Positions 42,710-52,663 of a stretch of 64,000 nucleotides of DNA are shown in pieces. The translations under genes and the position numbers were made by a program. Within the stretch, counting starts at the first letter, position 1. Every line of letters begins with the position of its first letter. The notes below the pieces were generated by a model. The model made no database searches. It had not been told where the DNA came from and was given only the letters and a program-made list of their open reading frames with translations. This stretch comes from Candidatus Rhodoferax bjergmarkensis. Lineage in GTDB: Bacteria; Pseudomonadota; Gammaproteobacteria; Burkholderiales; Burkholderiaceae_C. The stretch lies in NCBI GenBank assembly GCA_016708345.1, contig JADJFX010000002.1, positions 590,036-654,035 on the forward strand, in the 5' to 3' direction.

Positions 42710-43210
42710 TCAATGCGCCACGCTGGCCGCTCGTGCGCGCCGAATCAGGTCAATGGTCAAAAACAGGTTCAAGGGGTGATCTGGCAAGCGCTCAAAACCA
42801 TAACGCGCATAAAAAGCGCCAGCAGTCTCGTGCTTGGCTTCAACAAAAAGTGCATACAAACCAATTTGCTGCGACAGTGATTCGGCTAGGTTCATGGCGT
42901 GCTGAAGCAGCATCAAACCCACCCCCATGCCTTGGCTGCGCAGGTCCACCGCCAGACGGCCAATGCGTGCCACGGGCACGGGATAGCGCGGCAAGTTGCG
43001 GGTTTGCGGAAGGTTTTCAAAGTGAATACTGGCCGCGCAGTGCATAAACCCGTGAATGCGCGACTGCCCGGGAAACGCAGCAACATACGTGCGGTTGAAA
43101 TCACGCCGACTGCTGTCGGGCCAGCTTTGGGCTGCGTGTTGAGCGCAGGCTCTACAGTCAAAGTCTTGGCGGTCATGGGTGTGCATCGGTGGGGTGATAC
43201 CCGGCTTCAT
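42710..43210 (-). CDS. GNAT acetyltransferase, TacT-like toxin
   Basis: TacT/AtaT-type toxins acetylate charged tRNA and stop translation. The start at 43210 (MKPGITPPMHTHDRQDFDC) overlaps the antitoxin stop by 4 bases (ATGA). The 166-residue protein has DFDC near the start, IHFENLP, YPVPVARIGRLAVD and the acetyl-CoA loop RSQGMGVGLMLLQHAM, then FYARYGFERLPDHPLNLFL, all as in the family. The segment after DFDC lacks the expected EPALN; that string lies in the adjacent frame, so two compensating indels may be present. Pairing with a DUF1778 gene supports the call. Confidence 0.82.
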   Translation of the reverse strand: MKPGITPPMHTHDRQDFDCRACAQHAAQSWPDSSRRDFNRTYVAAFPGQSRIHGFMHCAASIHFENLPQTRNLPRYPVPVARIGRLAVDLRSQGMGVGLMLLQHAMNLAESLSQQIGLYALFVEAKHETAGAFYARYGFERLPDHPLNLFLTIDLIRRARAASVAH

Positions 43211-43477
43211 GGGTAAAGACACATCAAATCGATCAACGCTTGTGTCGGCTCCGGCGGGTGATCCAGCGCATTCAAAAAAGCATCGCGGTCACGGTTTGCC
43301 ATGACGATGACCTCTTGTTCGGTAACCTGCGGCGAGCGACTTCGTGGCGTTTTGCAGCATGAAGCTCGACACAGTAGCCCCCACCGCGGCAGCGGCACGC
43401 TCTATCATTTCTTTGACTTCCTGGCTGGTGCGCAGGTTGATGCGGGCGGATTCGTTTGCAGTGCTGGCAGTAGGCAT
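43207..43477 (-). CDS. DUF1778 (TacA-like) antitoxin, frameshifted
   Basis: Ribbon-helix-helix antitoxin partner of the GNAT toxin. The start at 43477 (MPTASTANESARINLRTSQ) leads into VKEMIERAAAAVGATVSSFM. After NATKS the frame becomes unrelated, while the expected end (SPQVTEQEVIVMANRDRDA ... FLNALDHPP) lies in the next frame to 43207. The length of 271 bases is one more than a multiple of three, so one extra base near 43345-43355 explains the break. Upstream, TTGACG and TACAAT-like hexamers are seen on the minus strand near 43505 but at wrong spacing. Confidence 0.75.
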
Positions 43478-45749
43478 AAAGGCGATCCCAAAGGCAAAAT
43501 TGTACGTCAATACCCCACAATTCATTCAAAATCCGACACCCAAACGTCTGACTTACCCGCGAACCACGCCGGAGCAGAACCCGCTCTTGCCAGCGCCGCT
43601 GGTGGTGTGTTCACAGTCTGCGACAAGGTAATAGAGTCAGAGACCAACCTGCTTTGCAGGGGATCTGACGCCACCAATGCCCGGTTCGGAGCCCAGCTCT
43701 CAACGGCATTGGATGCTGAGCTCAGGATTCAGTCAAGTTTCCGTTTGCTCGGCCCACTCCATTTGCCCACTTCCAATGCCGAGGTAGGCGCGGTACTCTG
43801 GATGAAGCTCAAACTCCGCTCAGCGTTCCCGGTTCAGTGGTCAACTAAAGCAGACTGCCCTGCACGAAGTCATCCCGGTACGTACCTCAGTTTCGAGTCT
43901 TGCACGCACCGAATAAGGCCTCACGCGATGCTGTGGCCTGATTCAGGATGCCGCGTCGCTGAAGGCTATGGCCACAGCAAGCGCGTAGGCTTGGCAGTTG
44001 ATTGACCGGGCGGGGTTGAACTCGATGTCGGTAAACCATCGTAGATGGCCGCCGCGAAGCAACAGCCCATCACTGTGTTGCAGTGCCAAGATGTAAATCC
44101 AGTCATAGAAGGCGGTGGGCGGATCCAGTGGCCAATCAACACCGCTAAAGCGGAAACCAGTCAGCCGACCGCTGGCGCGGAGTCGTGGTTCTTGCGCCTG
44201 CCGGGAGGATTTCCCAAGCAGGTCGGTGAAGGTCCGCCGCGCTCAAACCTTTGCTGCCCTGAAGGCGCATTAACCCGGGCTTGGGATGTTTGCGGGGCAG
44301 CGATGGTCAAGTTGATGCGCGCTCAGTGCCCGCCCAGCGGCTCGGGCGATTTGCTGGAAACCTCAGCACCCGACATACGCCAGGGCAGACGATGGGCGGC
44401 AGCGTGCAACGAGGCAATAGATTTCTGTTTTTGGCCAAGGGACAAACCGGCATGCCAATCGAAATTCGCATGGACCGTTCGCACCAACACTGGGCCGATA
44501 GCACGGGAAGAAAGACAGGACGCTGTGCCGTCGGCCTCTTCCCATTTCCGTGCAAATCGACGCGAAGCAAGAAATCGCTCCGGCACCTGCACTACGCGCG
44601 CAACTCGGTCAACTGGCTCAAAACATCTGTAGGACTCCAAAGGCCTGCACTACGCGTACGCGAACAATGGTGGTAAGGGCTAGGCACTCCAAAATCGTCT
44701 GGATGCTCGAAGACCATTTCAACCAGCATGGAAGAGCGATATTGCCACGCCAGTACCTCCGAACCCCTGCACATCGGTAGGGTCGAGTCAGGCCTAAGCG
44801 TTGCACGGTGCGCGATGGTGACCCGTCAGGGCCTCGGCGAACATGGATTGAAATGCCTCATCACTCGTAAATTCAGACCACGGGCGAGAGTTGATGCGCT
44901 TGTCCGCAGCGTTATGCAGGCAGTAGGCACAGTCATGAGATCCAGAGAATTTCTGGTCTCAGCAACAACGACCCACCGCTCCTGCGGAATTGTAACTGGC
45001 AGTATTGTAGAACATGGCGGAATTGGAAACCGATGGAAGAAGAGATGGCATCCTTGTGGCCCGTCAGCAGACAGAGCTGGTCATTTATCAAGGGCACCAC
45101 CCCTGCTGGTGCGCCATTTGCACTGACAGGAGGCCATGGTTCATGATGGACTCCAAGTTCGCAACCCTTGGGAAATGAATGAGGTGGCGGATGCTCCGCT
45201 CCGTAGCCTGCGCCTTGATATTGGCGCGACACAACTCAATGCAGCATCGGATTGGAAGGCGAGGTTGCCAATCTGCCCCTGTCTGCTCGTGTGATGCTGC
45301 AGAGGCTTGGTGGCGATATTTGCTTCAAATACAGCCACTGGCTGCTCGCTCGTGCGAGGCAAGCGTGAGGATTTTGCGGGGCGAACCTTCAACATTCGAT
45401 CAATTCCAGCGCCGGACTGGGTGGCGGGGTTGCTGATCTAGCCTGCTCGCGTGTGGTCGTTTGAGGCTGCGTGTGGTTTGGGCGGGGTCGGGGTTGGGGG
45501 GCATCTCCTTTGTTGGCGAGGCTTGGGGGGGGGGGGCGGGGCAGTATTTTGAAAAAATGAGCATTCAACTCCAGGCAAATAATTGTTTGGCGGAATCGAA
45601 CCTTCAGTTCCTCCTCCCAGACTTTGCTGAGTTAGAACCCTCTCATGGCTGAAGAGTGTGCTTGGGAGGATTGAAGAAAGCGCGTGCAGGACAATGCGAA
45701 GAGCAAATGGTTTAGCATCTGGAGCGGGCATAACTACCTCAGTGTTTCT
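43478..45749. other. Gene-poor, probably decayed region of 2.3 kb
   Basis: No frame here has convincing start, ribosome site and protein composition together; the longest open frames (for example 43301-44005 and 44045-44632) look random in residue usage. Three things stand out. A 21-base exact copy of the P-loop region of cobQ occurs at 43587-43607 (cobQ copy at 41787-41807). GGTAATAGAGTCAGAGACC at 43627-43645 is an inverted relative of two repeats at 46304-46379. A run of 12 G lies at 45525-45536. I read this as remnant DNA from old insertions. Confidence 0.55.
45525..45536. repeat. Homopolymer run of 12 G
   Basis: GGCTT, then 12 G, C and four G. It lies in the gene-poor region, with other G-rich clusters 10-45 bases before it. 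Such tracts are slippage-prone and could form a G-quadruplex; no contingency gene is evident around it. Confidence 0.8.
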
Positions 45750-46109
45750 TCACTGGGACGTGTCAAGAGTCTCGTTCTTATGGGGAGGCGGTTTCCCTGC
45801 TGACTGTTTTGCTTCTAACTGTGTTTCTGGCTTTGTCGCTAGAGGCTGTGTCGTTGCTGGCGTAAGCGGTGAATTGGTTAGGGGGCCTAACTGGCCGTCT
45901 GACACTGGCGGCGTATCGTCTTTCGGCTTTAGCACCGCATAGGTCACCCAAACCACGGCCAACTGAACCAGGATCAACGGCCAGAAAAATAGATTTAAAA
46001 CGGTGAAGCCGGACCAAACGAAGCAAGCCGTGGCCAGATGGCGGCGCGCGACGATGCGGATGACGATCAGGCTAAAAACAATGAAGGCTTGATAAGCAAG
46101 TATGGCCAT
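45750..46109 (-). CDS. Small membrane protein of unknown function
   Basis: A 119-residue protein with two or three hydrophobic segments (AILAYQAFIVFSLIVIRIVA, then FVWSGFTVLNLFFWPLILV) and a polar C-terminal half rich in Pro, Thr and Lys. I do not recognise the family. It is the only plausible gene in this gene-poor stretch. It starts near 46109 without a strong ribosome site. Composition suggests a real membrane protein rather than chance. Confidence 0.5.
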   Translation of the reverse strand: MAILAYQAFIVFSLIVIRIVARRHLATACFVWSGFTVLNLFFWPLILVQLAVVWVTYAVLKPKDDTPPVSDGQLGPLTNSPLTPATTQPLATKPETQLEAKQSAGKPPPHKNETLDTSQ

Positions 46110-46501
46110 GTGGCAAGGGTTTCTGATTGAATGACAGCATGAACACGCCTTGTTAAAAAACGCCGGATTCCGTCCGAATTCCGGCTCTCTATTGCGTTTG
46201 CCGGTACTGCTTAAAAAGGCATAAATCCTTTGTGAAGAATAGCACCCAATGCCCGCTATCTGGCGGGCAGATCAGCGAATCGAATTTCGGCTAACAGTCT
46301 CTAGCTGTCTCTGACTTTATTGGCATGGCTTGCAGCAATACCTGAACGTCTGGCGTCGCTGTCTCAGACTCTATTGGCAATGAACATTGTGCCCAGCAGG
46401 GTGCATTTTGCAGTCTAGGCATCCATAAACTATCATTTTCATAGCTATAAACCCATACAGTACGTGCGGGAAAGGCATTTTTTAACCACTATTTTCCCTG
46501 T
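46110..46501. repeat. 392-base spacer with direct repeats and a GCTA-type palindrome
   Basis: Two related direct copies are seen: GCTGTCTCTGACTTTATTGG at 46304-46323 and GCTGTCTCAGACTCTATTGG at 46358-46377. A further copy is inverted at 43627. A degenerate palindrome ACTATCATTTTCATAGC lies at 46429-46445, followed by an ACGTGCGGGAAAGGCATTTT tail as at 41849-41900. No gene is supported. Confidence 0.6.
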
Positions 46502-49500
46502 CTAAGCTTTTTGCCCCTGCCACTCTTGCTGCAGCAGCGCCAGCATGTCGTCGGCGGACATTTTGGCGGCCAGGTCGCTGCCCTCCAGCAGGCTGTCGGC
46601 CAGGGCGCGTTTGGTTTTGTGCAGGTCGACGATCTTTTCTTCAATGCTGCCCAGCATCACCAGCCGGTAGATGGTGACTGGGCGGGTCTGGCCGATGCGG
46701 TGGGCGCGGTCGCTGGCCTGGTCTTCCACGGCGGGGTTCCACCACGGGTCCATGTGGATCACGTAGTCGGCGGCGGTCAGGTTCAGCCCGGTGCCGCCGG
46801 CTTTGAGGCTGATGAGAAACACGTCGCCCTCCCCGGCCTGAAAGGCATCGACCCGCACCTTGCGCTCTTGCATGGGGGTGGCGCCGTCCAGGTACTGGTA
46901 GCGCACGCCGCGGCTGTCCAGGTAGGCGCGGATCAGGCCCAGGTGGTCGACAAACTGGCTGAACACCAGCGCCTTGTGGCGGTTTTCCAGCAACTCGTCG
47001 AGCAGTTCGCCAAAGGCGGCGAGTTTGCTGCTGGGCAGGCCCAGCTCGGGGGCGACGAGCTGCGGGTTGCAGCAGGCGCGGCGCAGCTTCATGATCTCGG
47101 CCAGAATTTGGATGTAGCGCTGGCCTTCGCCCGCATCCACGGCATTGAGCCGCTCCAGCGCCTGGCGACGCAGGGCCTCAAACAGGGCGCTTTCCTCCTT
47201 GCTGGGGGCGACTTGGCGCAAAATTTCGGTGCGCGAGGGCAGCTCGGTCAGCACTTGCGACTTGGTGCGGCGCAAGATAAACGGCGCAATCAGCTTGCGT
47301 AGCCGGTTGCGCGCCTCGGTGTTTTGCAGGCGCTCAATCGGCCCGGCGTAGCGCTCGTTGAACTGCTCCAGCGAGCCCAGCAAGCCGGGGTTAATGAAGC
47401 GAAACAGGTTCCACAGCTCCCCAAGATGGTTTTCCACCGGGGTGCCAGACAGAATCAGTCGAAAGTCCGCCTGCAAGGCCATGGCCGCCTGCGAGCGTTT
47501 GGTGGCGTGGTTTTTAATGGCCTGCGCCTCGTCCAGCACCAGCGTGTGCCAGGGCACAGCCGCAAAGCGCTCGGCCTCTTGCTGCAGCAGGCCGTAGCTG
47601 GTGATGACCAGGTCCAGCGGTTGCAGGTCTTGCAGGGTTTGCTGGCGGTCGCCGCTGCCAAACACAGTCACCTTGAGCGTGGGGGCAAAACGCGCCACCT
47701 CACCCAGCCAGTTCATGCACACCGAGGTGGGGCCACCACCAGCGCCGGGCCTTGGGGCGCGCGCGCGAGCAGCAGCGCCAGCGCTTGCAGGGTTTTGCCC
47801 AGGCCCATGTCGTCAGCCAGGCACGCGCCCACACCCCAGTGCGCCAGGCGGTTGAGCCACTCAAAGCCGCTGAACTGGTAGTCGCGCAGGTCGGCCTGCA
47901 GGGTAGTGGGCAGCACCGGCTGCAGGGTGCCCAGCTCGCTCAATTTGGCCAGGTGCTCTTTCCAGAACTTGTCGGCCTTGAGTTTGCCCGCCTCGTCGGC
48001 CAGGTCTTGCAGAGCGCCTGCGGCCAGGGGGTGGATGCGCAGGTCTTTGCCGCGCTGCTCGGAGTAGGCGCGCAACTCGTCCAGGCGGCGGCGAAAGCTG
48101 TCAGTCAGGGCCAGAAACTGGTTGTCGCCCAAATGGATGAAGCGGCCATGGCCCGCAGCGGTGAGTTCCAGCAAGCGTTGCAAGTCCAGCACCTTGCCAT
48201 CGTCCACCTGCAACTCGCCGCTGACAGAAAACCAGTCTTGCTGGCGCTTGATGGCCATGGAAAAGCGCGAGCCGCCCAGCTCGCGGCTGACCTTGAACTT
48301 TTCGCCCTCGGGCCAGGCCAGCACCACCGTATCTGCCAGCGCCTGCAGTTGCAGCAGCAGCTCCAGGCAGTCTTGCGGGTCTTCAATGAGACGTTCGCCG
48401 TGCTCTTCGGGCGTGTCGCGCCAGACCTGGCAGGTGGTTTGCAGCTTTTGGGCGGCCTGCAGCTCCTGCGCCAAGTGGCGGCGCGCTTGCAGCGGCTGGC
48501 CGGCAATTTCGGCAATCACACTTTCGGAGCCGCTACCTGGCGGGTAGTACGGCCCGGCGTCCTTGAACGGTCGCACCCGCAAAGTAGCTTTGAGGCCCTG
48601 GCCCAGCGGCATCAGGTGCACATGCAACCTGGCATCGGCCTCCACCTGGGGGACGTTGGAGGGCAACACTTCCAGGTCCGACTGGATGGTAATGAGCGAG
48701 GAAATGGCGCGAATGGCGTCGAGCACCTGCTCTTTGGCACGCACCGGCACGCTCAAGGACTCGCCCAGAATGCTGCCAATGCGGCGGTGCTCTTCTGTGA
48801 CTTCAATCACGCGCAGGCGGGTCGGCGTTTCCTGGGTCGTCAGAACCGGTGCGCTGTCGGCATTGATCTCGGGTTCCAGGCGCAGGCGCAGGGTGTGGGC
48901 ATCGACTTTTTTGATTTCCAGCTCTGGCACACCGCGCAAAATTTCCACCCGCACACCGGGCGACTCCACCAAAAAAACCAGCGGGTGGTTGATCAGGTGG
49001 ACGATGGCCTGCCGACCATCCAGCTCGTAATCGACGCCACCGTAGTAGCCGGAACGGACTTTGCGGATGCAGCCGCACACCAGCCGGTCTTGCGGGCTAA
49101 GGTAGTCAAACTCTTGCGGCGACTCACACAAGCGCTTGAGTGCCACGGCCCGACCGCCGGTCCAGGCGGCCTGGCCTTTGCGCTTTTGTTCGCGTGGGTA
49201 CAGGGTGATGTAGCGGGCACCGATCTGAATCTCCCAAATCAGGCGCGCCTGCGCCGGGGCGCTGGTGCTGGCGCTGTCTTTGGCCCCAGGGCTTAGCTGG
49301 GCCAGGGCTGCGAGTTGGCGTTGCCAAGGTTCCTGCTTTTCAAACCAATCCAGCAGGTTCACACAGCCTTGCTGGCGGCGCAGTGTTTCGGCCTGCTGAA
49401 GATACTCAGCGCACTCCTGCGCAGATACGCGGCTTTTTTGACGGCCCAGCAGCTCGGCAGTCTGCGCGGTGATGAAGTTCAGCCCGCAAGCTGCACTTTT

Positions 49501-50679
49501 AAGGTGCAAGGCTTTAAGCAGCAAAAATTTCAATTCTGACAAGGGCACACCCAGCCACTCGTCCACCAAAGACAGAAACAATTGAGACAGGGGCGCGTCA
49601 TTGGAGTTGAATTCACTGCCGACCACAGTTTGTGCCTGCGCGGCCAGAACCTGCTGCAAGTGGCGCAAATGCTCAAACACCGGGTGGTAGCCGTCATAGT
49701 CCCGAACGGCTATGTCCAGGTAGGTGCTCGCCTTTTTCCGGTGTTTTTCGTTTGGGCTGCGCAGCAGCGCCAACATGTGCAAAAAGCCCACCAGGCCGCT
49801 GTACACGCTGGTGCGCTTGGCGCTGGTGGCACGAAAGGCTTTGAGGGCGGCTTCAAAACCATCAATCGCCACATCCAGATCGCCGCGCAGCAATTCCACG
49901 GCGCTGTGCACTGCCACACACGAACCTTCTAGTCGGTTGACGAGAAGGTCTTCGACCTGCTTGAACTGGCCCGATAACAAGGCGTGCTCCGCATACATGG
50001 CGATAAAAACCGCGTAGTGTGTGCCGGGCGCTTTGCTTTTGAACAGCGCCTGAGCGTAGGCCACTATGGGCTGGGCATTGTGCAGCCCCAGCATGGAATT
50101 TTGCAGCAGCGTGGCCGTCACCACCTCTTGCATCTCGGGGTGCAATAGCGCCATAAAACCGGGGTGAAACGGTTCGCCGCAAATGTGAACGTAGGGGTGC
50201 TGCTTGCGAAAGTCAGAAAAATTGGCGCAAGGTATCAGGTACTTTTGCACCGCTGCTCTGTCGAGCCCCTGAAGCATCGCCAGCCGCAACAGGCGGATAC
50301 CTTGTGCGTAATTGTTGAAAGAGACATAACCGCCACGATCATAGAAATGCTCGGAACTTTGTATGGCCGAGCACAGTTTTTCCAGCTGCCCTGTGGAGAC
50401 GACGTAGCCAATGGCAGTCTCCACCAGATCGGCGGGGCAACAGTAGTTATCGGCGGGGGATTGCTCGACCAGATTGAGCAGCATTAATTCCGTCAGCAAC
50501 GTGCTGATGCCTTGGATGTTGTAACCCGTGCCTTTGGGCGACTTCAGGCCCGCCTTGGCCAGATACTCGATCAGCCGACTGCGGGTGTCTGTTGGCCCCA
50601 TCAGCGCCAGGATTGAGATGAGGGATTTTTCGGTCGGGTGCAACTGCGCGAAGCGCTCTGGCAGGCTGGATGTATTCAT
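46502..50679 (-). CDS. Large SNF2-family helicase, interrupted by a 1-base frameshift
   Basis: Without the break this would be a 1392-residue SNF2 ATPase. The first 980 residues contain a winged-helix-like start (LIEYLAKAGLKSPKGTGYNI), a helical repeat region, and a beta-rich middle. Then comes Walker A in LADDMGLGKTLQALALLLA, and the frame stops after VVAPPRCA. The downstream part carries SVCMNWLGEV, the DEAQ box in LVLDEAQAIKNH, and helicase C motifs LKAGGTGLNLTAADYVIHMD and SDRAHRIGQTRPV. One C missing from the run at 47729-47732 restores VVAPTSVCMNW. SNF2 proteins of this HepA-like kind move along double-stranded DNA; several defence systems include one. It is the last gene of the island run, 39 bases after the ORF6N gene. 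Confidence 0.85.
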
Positions 50680-50718
50680 GGGGATAACCAGGGCAGAAAA
50701 AATGAGAAGGCAGTAGGT

Positions 50719-51297
50719 TCAAAGAAAGCCGATGGGGGGCTTGGATTTGCGCGTTTTGTCTTCGGCGATGAGTTGTTTGATGGCGTCGAACACCTGCGAA
50801 AACTGCTCGTCGTAACGGGTTTCCATGGCTTCGATGCGCAGCCGAAGGTCGCGGTTGGAGTCCATCAGGCGGCGCAACTGGACGAACGTGCGCATGATGG
50901 CGATGTTGACCTCCACCGCACGTTGGGAGCGCAACACGCTGGAGAGCATGGCGACGCCTTGCTCGGTGAAAGCGTAGGGTACCGCAGTGAGTTTGCGCCT
51001 GGATGCGGTCACAATTTGTGACTTCATAGGGCTGTTTCCGGGGTATGAGGTCACAATTTGTGACCTCATACCCTCCCATTCTTCGACAGTGAGCTGGAAC
51101 ATGAAGTCTGCGGGAAAACGATCCAGGTTGCGTTTGACCGCTTGATTCAGCACCTTGGTTGCCACTCCATACAGGTCGGCAAGGTCAGCATCTAGCAAAA
51201 CCTTCTCGCCACGGATCAGAAACACGAGTTTGGCCAAGTTCTCTGGCTTGGGGGTGATTTGAGTCATGGACATTTTTTGGACTTTTTGGCGAGCCAT
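50719..51297 (-). CDS. ORF6N-domain protein with internal palindrome-coded duplication
   Basis: ORF6N domains are DNA-binding modules of phage antirepressors, also found on chromosomes. The 192-residue protein has FLIRGEKVLLDADLADLYG, AVKRNLDRFPADFMFQL and PYAFTEQGVAMLSSVLRS, then a helical C-terminus. In the middle RSQIVTS and KSQIVTA form a short duplication that most family members have only once; it corresponds to two copies of the palindrome GTCACAATTTGTGAC. It lies between jetD and the SNF2 gene. A regulatory role in the island is possible but not shown. Confidence 0.85.
   Translation of the reverse strand: MARQKVQKMSMTQITPKPENLAKLVFLIRGEKVLLDADLADLYGVATKVLNQAVKRNLDRFPADFMFQLTVEEWEGMRSQIVTSYPGNSPMKSQIVTASRRKLTAVPYAFTEQGVAMLSSVLRSQRAVEVNIAIMRTFVQLRRLMDSNRDLRLRIEAMETRYDEQFSQVFDAIKQLIAEDKTRKSKPPIGFL
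51041..51073. repeat. 33-bp near-perfect palindrome within the ORF6N gene
   Basis: Arms of 16 bases (GGGTATGAGGTCACAA and its complement) flank a single T. The inner GTCACAATTTGTGAC is repeated at 51008-51022. The two copies code for the duplicated SQIVT motif. The size and perfection exceed what the protein sequence requires. Confidence 0.85.
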
Positions 51298-51430
51298 AGT
51301 TCTATGGCCAACACGCTGTGGGCAGCCTGTATATCATTCTTGTGATGGTTCATTGCACTGTAGCGCAAAAATTTCGGGCAAAAACGAGCCCAATGAACGA
51401 GCGCTATGGACCGCTGCGGTATGGAAGACA

Positions 51431-52645
51431 TCAGCGCGCCAAGCCCAACAGCGCTTGTTGCAGCCAGCCAAAAGCAATACGCTCCTGCTCCAGCCGCACA
51501 CGCGCACCAAGCCGTTGGCTTCGCAAGTCATCAAACAGCGCCGCTTCGGCCACATCCAGGCGCGGCAGGTCACGCAGCACCGGCTGTGGCTCCTGGCCCC
51601 ACTGACTGGTGTGTGCCAGCAAAGTCGCACGGTCCATTAGCAGGGACTGCACCTGCGGGAACTGGGCACGCAACTGGTCCAGGATGGCAAAACCGTGCGT
51701 GTCGATGTCACCCCAGTAGTGCAAGCGGCAGTCGTGCAGCCAGCGGGCACCGGTCAGCGCCTCAAACCCGTAACCTGCACCAAAAATCGCCATGCTGCCC
51801 GCTAACGGCGGTAAGGCCAGGAAGTTGACCTCGTTTTCGGTGATAAACACCCGGCTCACTGGCAAATCCAGTCGTGCGAAGTCGCCTTGGGTCAAGGTGA
51901 TGTCGCGCTCGGCATCCGCAGGCAAAAGGCCATGTGCGAGATGGGCGACTGAAGCTGCGTCCAGCAGGCGAAAACGGATGCGCAAGGGTTTGTCCCTGAA
52001 TCCGTAACGGCGGCAGAACTGGCTGGCCCCGGTGGCGCTGGCATCAATGGCCTGCGGGGGCAGCGCCAAGTCCAGCAGTTCACCGAGCACACCCCGCTGG
52101 GCTTCCATGAACTTGCTGTCCACCCCGGGCAAATCCACCTGCCGCAAATAGATGCCAGGGCGCGGGTTCGCTTGCAGCCAGGCCACAACGGCCAGCAAGC
52201 GCGGCCATACATCCACCAAAGCCAGCGCATTCAGGGGGCGCTTTTCAAGCCACGGCAGCAGCGCACTCTGCTGCTGGCGTGTCATCTGCACCAATGCAGC
52301 AAAGCGCCGCGCATCCTTTTGCTTGCCGATCACGGCCAGCGCATCGTCCACCGAATCGAGCCACACCTCATCGGGCACGGCGTTGGTGCCCAGCACACGG
52401 TGCCTGAATTCGCGCATCACGATGCGGTAGCCGGGCGCACCGGGGGCGGCGCTGCCTTGGCGCAAGTCCGCCATCCACGCGCGCACCTCGTCAAAGCGCT
52501 CGCTCAGTTCAGTAGAAGACGGCCCCGTCAAACGCAAACGCCGGGGTGCCATGGCTTCGGCCTGAACGAGCGGAGCCAGCAGGGTACCTTTGTCCCAGAG
52601 CTTTTGCACCTGCAAACGCAGGTCGCCAGGGGTGGTCCAGGTCAC
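51431..52645 (-). CDS. jetD: Wadjet nuclease subunit JetD (DUF3322-DUF2220)
   Basis: JetD is the TOPRIM-domain nuclease that cleaves DNA after the Wadjet SMC complex has extruded a small circular DNA. The 404-residue protein has an N-terminal DUF3322 region (RVLGTNAVPDEVWLDSVDDA, and an ALVDVWPRLLAVVAWLQ helix) and a C-terminal DUF2220 TOPRIM-like domain with FITENEVNFLALPP (catalytic glutamate) and YWGDIDTHGFAILDQLR (D-x-D). Catalytic residues are present. It lies 18 bases after the DUF4276 gene instead of directly after jetC, which is unusual. Confidence 0.88.
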   Translation of the reverse strand: MTWTTPGDLRLQVQKLWDKGTLLAPLVQAEAMAPRRLRLTGPSSTELSERFDEVRAWMADLRQGSAAPGAPGYRIVMREFRHRVLGTNAVPDEVWLDSVDDALAVIGKQKDARRFAALVQMTRQQQSALLPWLEKRPLNALALVDVWPRLLAVVAWLQANPRPGIYLRQVDLPGVDSKFMEAQRGVLGELLDLALPPQAIDASATGASQFCRRYGFRDKPLRIRFRLLDAASVAHLAHGLLPADAERDITLTQGDFARLDLPVSRVFITENEVNFLALPPLAGSMAIFGAGYGFEALTGARWLHDCRLHYWGDIDTHGFAILDQLRAQFPQVQSLLMDRATLLAHTSQWGQEPQPVLRDLPRLDVAEAALFDDLRSQRLGARVRLEQERIAFGWLQQALLGLAR

Positions 52646-52663
52646 GTGGCTACCTTGCCTTAT

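Noticed and set aside
43301..44005. 234-codon plus-strand frame
   Set aside because: Begins inside the antitoxin on the other strand and shows random residue composition; no family recognised.
45438..45731. 97-codon minus-strand frame with poly-proline
   Set aside because: The proline run comes only from the G-rich tract; no start site or homology.
47752..49296. 514-codon plus-strand frame opposite the SNF2 gene, and a similar 518-codon frame at 54948-56504 opposite jetC
   Set aside because: Both are antisense shadows of long coding sequences with clear motifs.
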